A DNA stretch of 46,091 nt from UBA937 sp031549725 (GTDB lineage Bacteria; Spirochaetota; Spirochaetia; Treponematales; Breznakiellaceae). The DNA is taken from positions 1 to 46,091 of the forward strand of contig JAVBPH010000008.1 in assembly GCA_031549725.1 (NCBI GenBank), written 5' to 3'. The position numbers were made by a program, and so were the translations under genes. The notes below the pieces were generated by a model. The model was not told the DNA's origin. It saw nothing but the letters and a program-made list of their open reading frames with translations, and made no database searches. Positions 44,380-46,091 of this stretch are shown here, piece after piece. How positions within the stretch are numbered: the stretch's first letter is position 1; each line of letters starts with the position of its first letter.

Positions 44380-44408
44380 AATATAGGGAGCCGGGGAGTG
44401 TCTGTCAA
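44380..44408 (-). promoter_or_regulatory. metG promoter, near-leaderless
   Basis: Minus strand: TTGACA (44403-44408), exactly 17 bases, TATATT (44380-44385), then seven bases to the ATG. Confidence 0.7.
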
Positions 44409-44479
44409 GGACCGGGAATAAAAGTGTAATGGGTAAAACACAGGGGGTTTCACATATAAAATAAGGAAAAAAAGTTAAA

Positions 44480-45247
44480 TTAAGTATTTTCTGTTTTATA
44501 TGTTATGTATAAAGAAAATGATTTTTGATAGACATTAAAAATATTTTCATCCAGGGATTGATACGTTTCATAATAAAGACCCAGGGTAAAACGTTTATAA
44601 CTTCCTTCGATTCCTGTTTTTATATGATACTGGGCCAAACCTGTCTTATTGGTAAGATTTTCCCAAAGACCAAAATTAAAGAATATTTTTACCCAATCCC
44701 TGTATGAAACAGAAGTATCCAAATTCTGTATTGATCCAAATCCCATTCCCTGAAAATCAGTAATAATATAACTGCCCCGGTTATTGAACATCTGTTTATC
44801 AATCCTCAAACCTTCATTATAAAACAACTTAAAAGCCGGACTTAAGGAAATAATAACATCATTAAAAACCGCAACATCAAAATCCCCTTTTAGATAATAT
44901 CTGGTTGTTCCATAGGATACCCCCGCCAGCGAAGACTGGTCCCTCCAGGGAATAGAAACATCATGGTCACATTCATGATAGACCCCCAGGGATAAAAACA
45001 TGTATTTCAGTTCCGCACCGATAGAAAAATCTATTCGATAGGGACTCCATGAAAAAAGAGTTACCGGAGTATCATATACTTCTATATCAGTATAAATTTT
45101 CCCGTATGTCCCAAGATAAAATTCCACACCAAGTTGCTGGGTAAAAGTATTGGTTGTTTCAACAGTAAGATCATTTAATTTGGTTTGATTAAATGGCTGA
45201 AACCCTAGGGTTAAAAACCATACGGTTGTTAAAAAAAAGGTGCCCAT
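44480..45247 (-). CDS. Probable outer-membrane beta-barrel protein
   Basis: 255 residues. A hydrophobic signal-like N-terminus (FFLTTVWFLTLGF) is followed by alternating polar and aromatic strands (QLGVEFYLGTYGKIYTDIEV, RIDFSIGAELKYMFLSLGVY, KRFTLGLYYETYQ), ending in an aromatic terminal strand (SFSLYITYKTE), the pattern of a small beta-barrel. No family is recognised. AAGGG lies four bases before the ATG. It begins 11 bases after the 53-residue protein and probably shares its promoter, so it may be controlled by the divergent XRE regulator. AT-rich compared with the genes to its left. Confidence 0.68.
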   Translation of the reverse strand: MGTFFLTTVWFLTLGFQPFNQTKLNDLTVETTNTFTQQLGVEFYLGTYGKIYTDIEVYDTPVTLFSWSPYRIDFSIGAELKYMFLSLGVYHECDHDVSIPWRDQSSLAGVSYGTTRYYLKGDFDVAVFNDVIISLSPAFKLFYNEGLRIDKQMFNNRGSYIITDFQGMGFGSIQNLDTSVSYRDWVKIFFNFGLWENLTNKTGLAQYHIKTGIEGSYKRFTLGLYYETYQSLDENIFNVYQKSFSLYITYKTENT

Positions 45248-45258
45248 TTTCCCTTCTG

Positions 45259-45420
45259 TTATTTTGTTTTTTTATTGTTTTTGGACTTATTTTGATTTTT
45301 TTCTTTGTTTTGAGCATAGGTTAAGCCATCTATTTCCCCGAGGATCAATATCTTATGTATTTCTGTCAATTTATTGAAATTGGTAATAAATGCTTCAATT
45401 TTTTTGTTATCGCAGTGCAT
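45259..45420 (-). CDS. 53-residue basic-tailed small protein
   Basis: The N-terminal 38 residues look helical (KKIEAFITNFNKLTEIHKI, LGEIDGLTYAQNK), and the tail is Lys- and Asn-rich. No family recognised. An optimal GGAGG six bases before ATG 45420 decides the start; the longer open frame would cross its own promoter. Its promoter is a near-consensus TTGACA/TATAAT flanked by an inverted repeat. It is divergent from the XRE gene, a layout seen in phage-type switches, toxin-antitoxin pairs and small regulator modules. Confidence 0.7.
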   Translation of the reverse strand: MHCDNKKIEAFITNFNKLTEIHKILILGEIDGLTYAQNKEKNQNKSKNNKKTK

Positions 45421-45440
45421 GGTAAACCTCCGGAGTAAAA

Positions 45441-45485
45441 ATTCGCTATGAGTATATATTATAATACCAAAGCGAATATTGTCAA
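45441..45485 (-). promoter_or_regulatory. Consensus promoter with inverted-repeat operator
   Basis: Minus strand: TTGACA (45480-45485), 16 bases, TATAAT (45458-45463). The inverted repeat ATTCGCT (45441-45447) and AGCGAAT (45471-45477) is centred on the -10 box, with half-sites 30 bp apart, about three helical turns. This is a plausible operator for the divergent XRE regulator. Confidence 0.65.
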
Positions 45486-45547
45486 GCTTTTCTAATAAAG
45501 AATTCTTATTCTTGCAAATGCAAAAAAAATGTGACATGGTTATTACT

Positions 45548-45895
45548 ATGGATAAGAGAAATTATAAGGAAGGAATTGGCCAGCGCTTAAAGCTGTTAAG
45601 AAAGGAATTGCATTTAAGCCAGATGGAAGCAAGTAAAAAACTCAATATAGCGGTAGGTTACTATAGCGATCTTGAAAATGAACGCCGTCCCATGAATGAA
45701 CGTATTCTCAAATTAATAATCATTACATTCTTTGTGAATGAAAACTGGATTAGAAATGATTCCGGGGAAATGTTTAAAAGTATGGATGCTCAAAAGATGG
45801 ATCGGATAATATCTTTATTTTCAGAATTAAAACCTGAATACCAGGATTACATATTAAATCAAATAGAAGAACTTTTAAAAATTCAAAATACTTAA
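45548..45895 (+). CDS. XRE-family helix-turn-helix regulator
   Basis: 115 residues. The HTH_3 domain is at about 8-62 (IGQRLKLLRKELHLSQMEAS, LNIAVGYYSDLENERRP), followed by a short C-terminal helical region (AQKMDRIISLFSELKPEYQD) likely for dimerisation. It resembles phage- or plasmid-type repressors. Start codons at 45518, 45536 and 45548 are all in frame and none has a ribosome site; I chose the one closest to the domain. It probably represses the divergent promoter at 45458-45485. Confidence 0.85.
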   Translation: MDKRNYKEGIGQRLKLLRKELHLSQMEASKKLNIAVGYYSDLENERRPMNERILKLIIITFFVNENWIRNDSGEMFKSMDAQKMDRIISLFSELKPEYQDYILNQIEELLKIQNT

Positions 45896-45954
45896 ACCTT
45901 TTTTGATAAAAAACTACCGGTCATCAATCAGCATAGCATATTATATCATAAGAG

Positions 45955-46091
45955 GCTTTTTCAAAATGTCAAATTTTGAAAAAGCAACCTTAGATGTACG
46001 TGCAGAAAGAATACTATTTTATTTATGGGTAAGGAAATAGCATTCTTTCTGCAAAAGCCTTTTTCAAAACTAACCGAGTTTTGAAAAAGGC
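45955..46091. repeat. Three-hairpin repeat element, right copy
   Basis: Identical over 137 bases and in the same orientation as 1-137. It begins 59 bases after the XRE gene, is preceded by a further G that completes GGCTTTTTCAAAA, and is cut by the window end. Confidence 0.9.

Noticed and set aside
44373..44453. 27-codon N-terminal extension of metG
   Set aside because: It has no conserved content and covers the TTGACA/TATATT promoter.
45421..45537. 39-codon extension of the 53-residue protein
   Set aside because: It reads through the promoter and operator, while ATG 45420 has an optimal Shine-Dalgarno.
1..46091. A complete plasmid or phage genome, suggested by the identical ends
   Set aside because: No replication, partition, capsid or integrase gene is seen, and the content is chromosomal housekeeping. 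An assembly break at a repeat is simpler, though a closed circle cannot be excluded from the sequence alone.

Overview
The window reads as a piece of spirochaete chromosome, most likely Treponema or a close relative. This is inference from gene content: two tandem DUF115/Maf-type proteins, a BspA-like leucine-rich lipoprotein, a PilZ protein with a degenerate receiver, tandem type I signal peptidases, pyruvate phosphate dikinase, a FemAB-type transferase, and many secreted or membrane proteins with no name. Base composition looks roughly balanced, with AT-rich patches near 8.8-9.4 kb and 44.4-46.0 kb. I saw no rRNA, tRNA, CRISPR array, transposase or phage structural gene. Housekeeping genes (mfd, metG, smpB, lepB, ppdK) argue against a plasmid, although bases 1-137 are repeated exactly as the last 137 bases.

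Layout. 0.1-3.5 kb: BspA-like lipoprotein, a 380-base intergenic region rich in inverted repeats, then a bioY-bioM-bioN biotin ECF transporter. 3.5-8.8 kb: ppdK and an HrpA-like helicase, divergent. 8.9-17.7 kb, minus strand: a small membrane protein, a large EndoQ-UvrD fusion ending in a sliding-clamp motif, plsC, a HAD phosphatase, mfd. 17.9-19.7 kb: a secreted protein and a pseudo-receiver/PilZ protein. 19.7-22.6 kb, minus: lepB-lepB-hemW. 22.7-25.6 kb: PEGA-SUMF1 membrane protein, smpB, a secreted TolB/CsgG-like protein. 25.7-26.1 kb: FtsB/DivIC-like. 26.3-32.9 kb: a four-gene operon of an extremely acidic 909-residue protein, an unknown protein and two Maf-like proteins. 32.9-35.1 kb: a Memo family protein and a membrane protein with a degenerate GGDEF-like domain. 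35.1-39.4 kb, minus: an ABC-2/Gld-type transporter with GldG-like and DUF4340 partners. 39.4-39.9 kb: a structured repeat. 39.9-44.4 kb, minus: rnz, femAB-like, metG. 44.5-45.9 kb: a probable outer-membrane protein and a 53-residue protein, divergent from an XRE regulator.

Two ways of starting translation appear side by side. One gene set (ppdK, plsC, lepB2, the acidic protein, the 53-residue protein) has clear Shine-Dalgarno sites. Another (metG, rnz, hrpA, lepB1, PEGA-SUMF1, the TolB-like gene, the degenerate-GGDEF gene) has none, but has a sigma70-like -10 box 6-7 bases before the start codon, usually with a -35 box exactly 17 bases further up. Their mRNAs should start at or next to the AUG.

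Strongest leads for follow-up: the EndoQ-UvrD fusion with its C-terminal QLSLF, the leaderless-promoter pattern, the three-hairpin repeat family (137 bp at both ends, a diverged copy at 39.5 kb), the paired inverted repeats before bioY, and the regulator switch at 45.4 kb.
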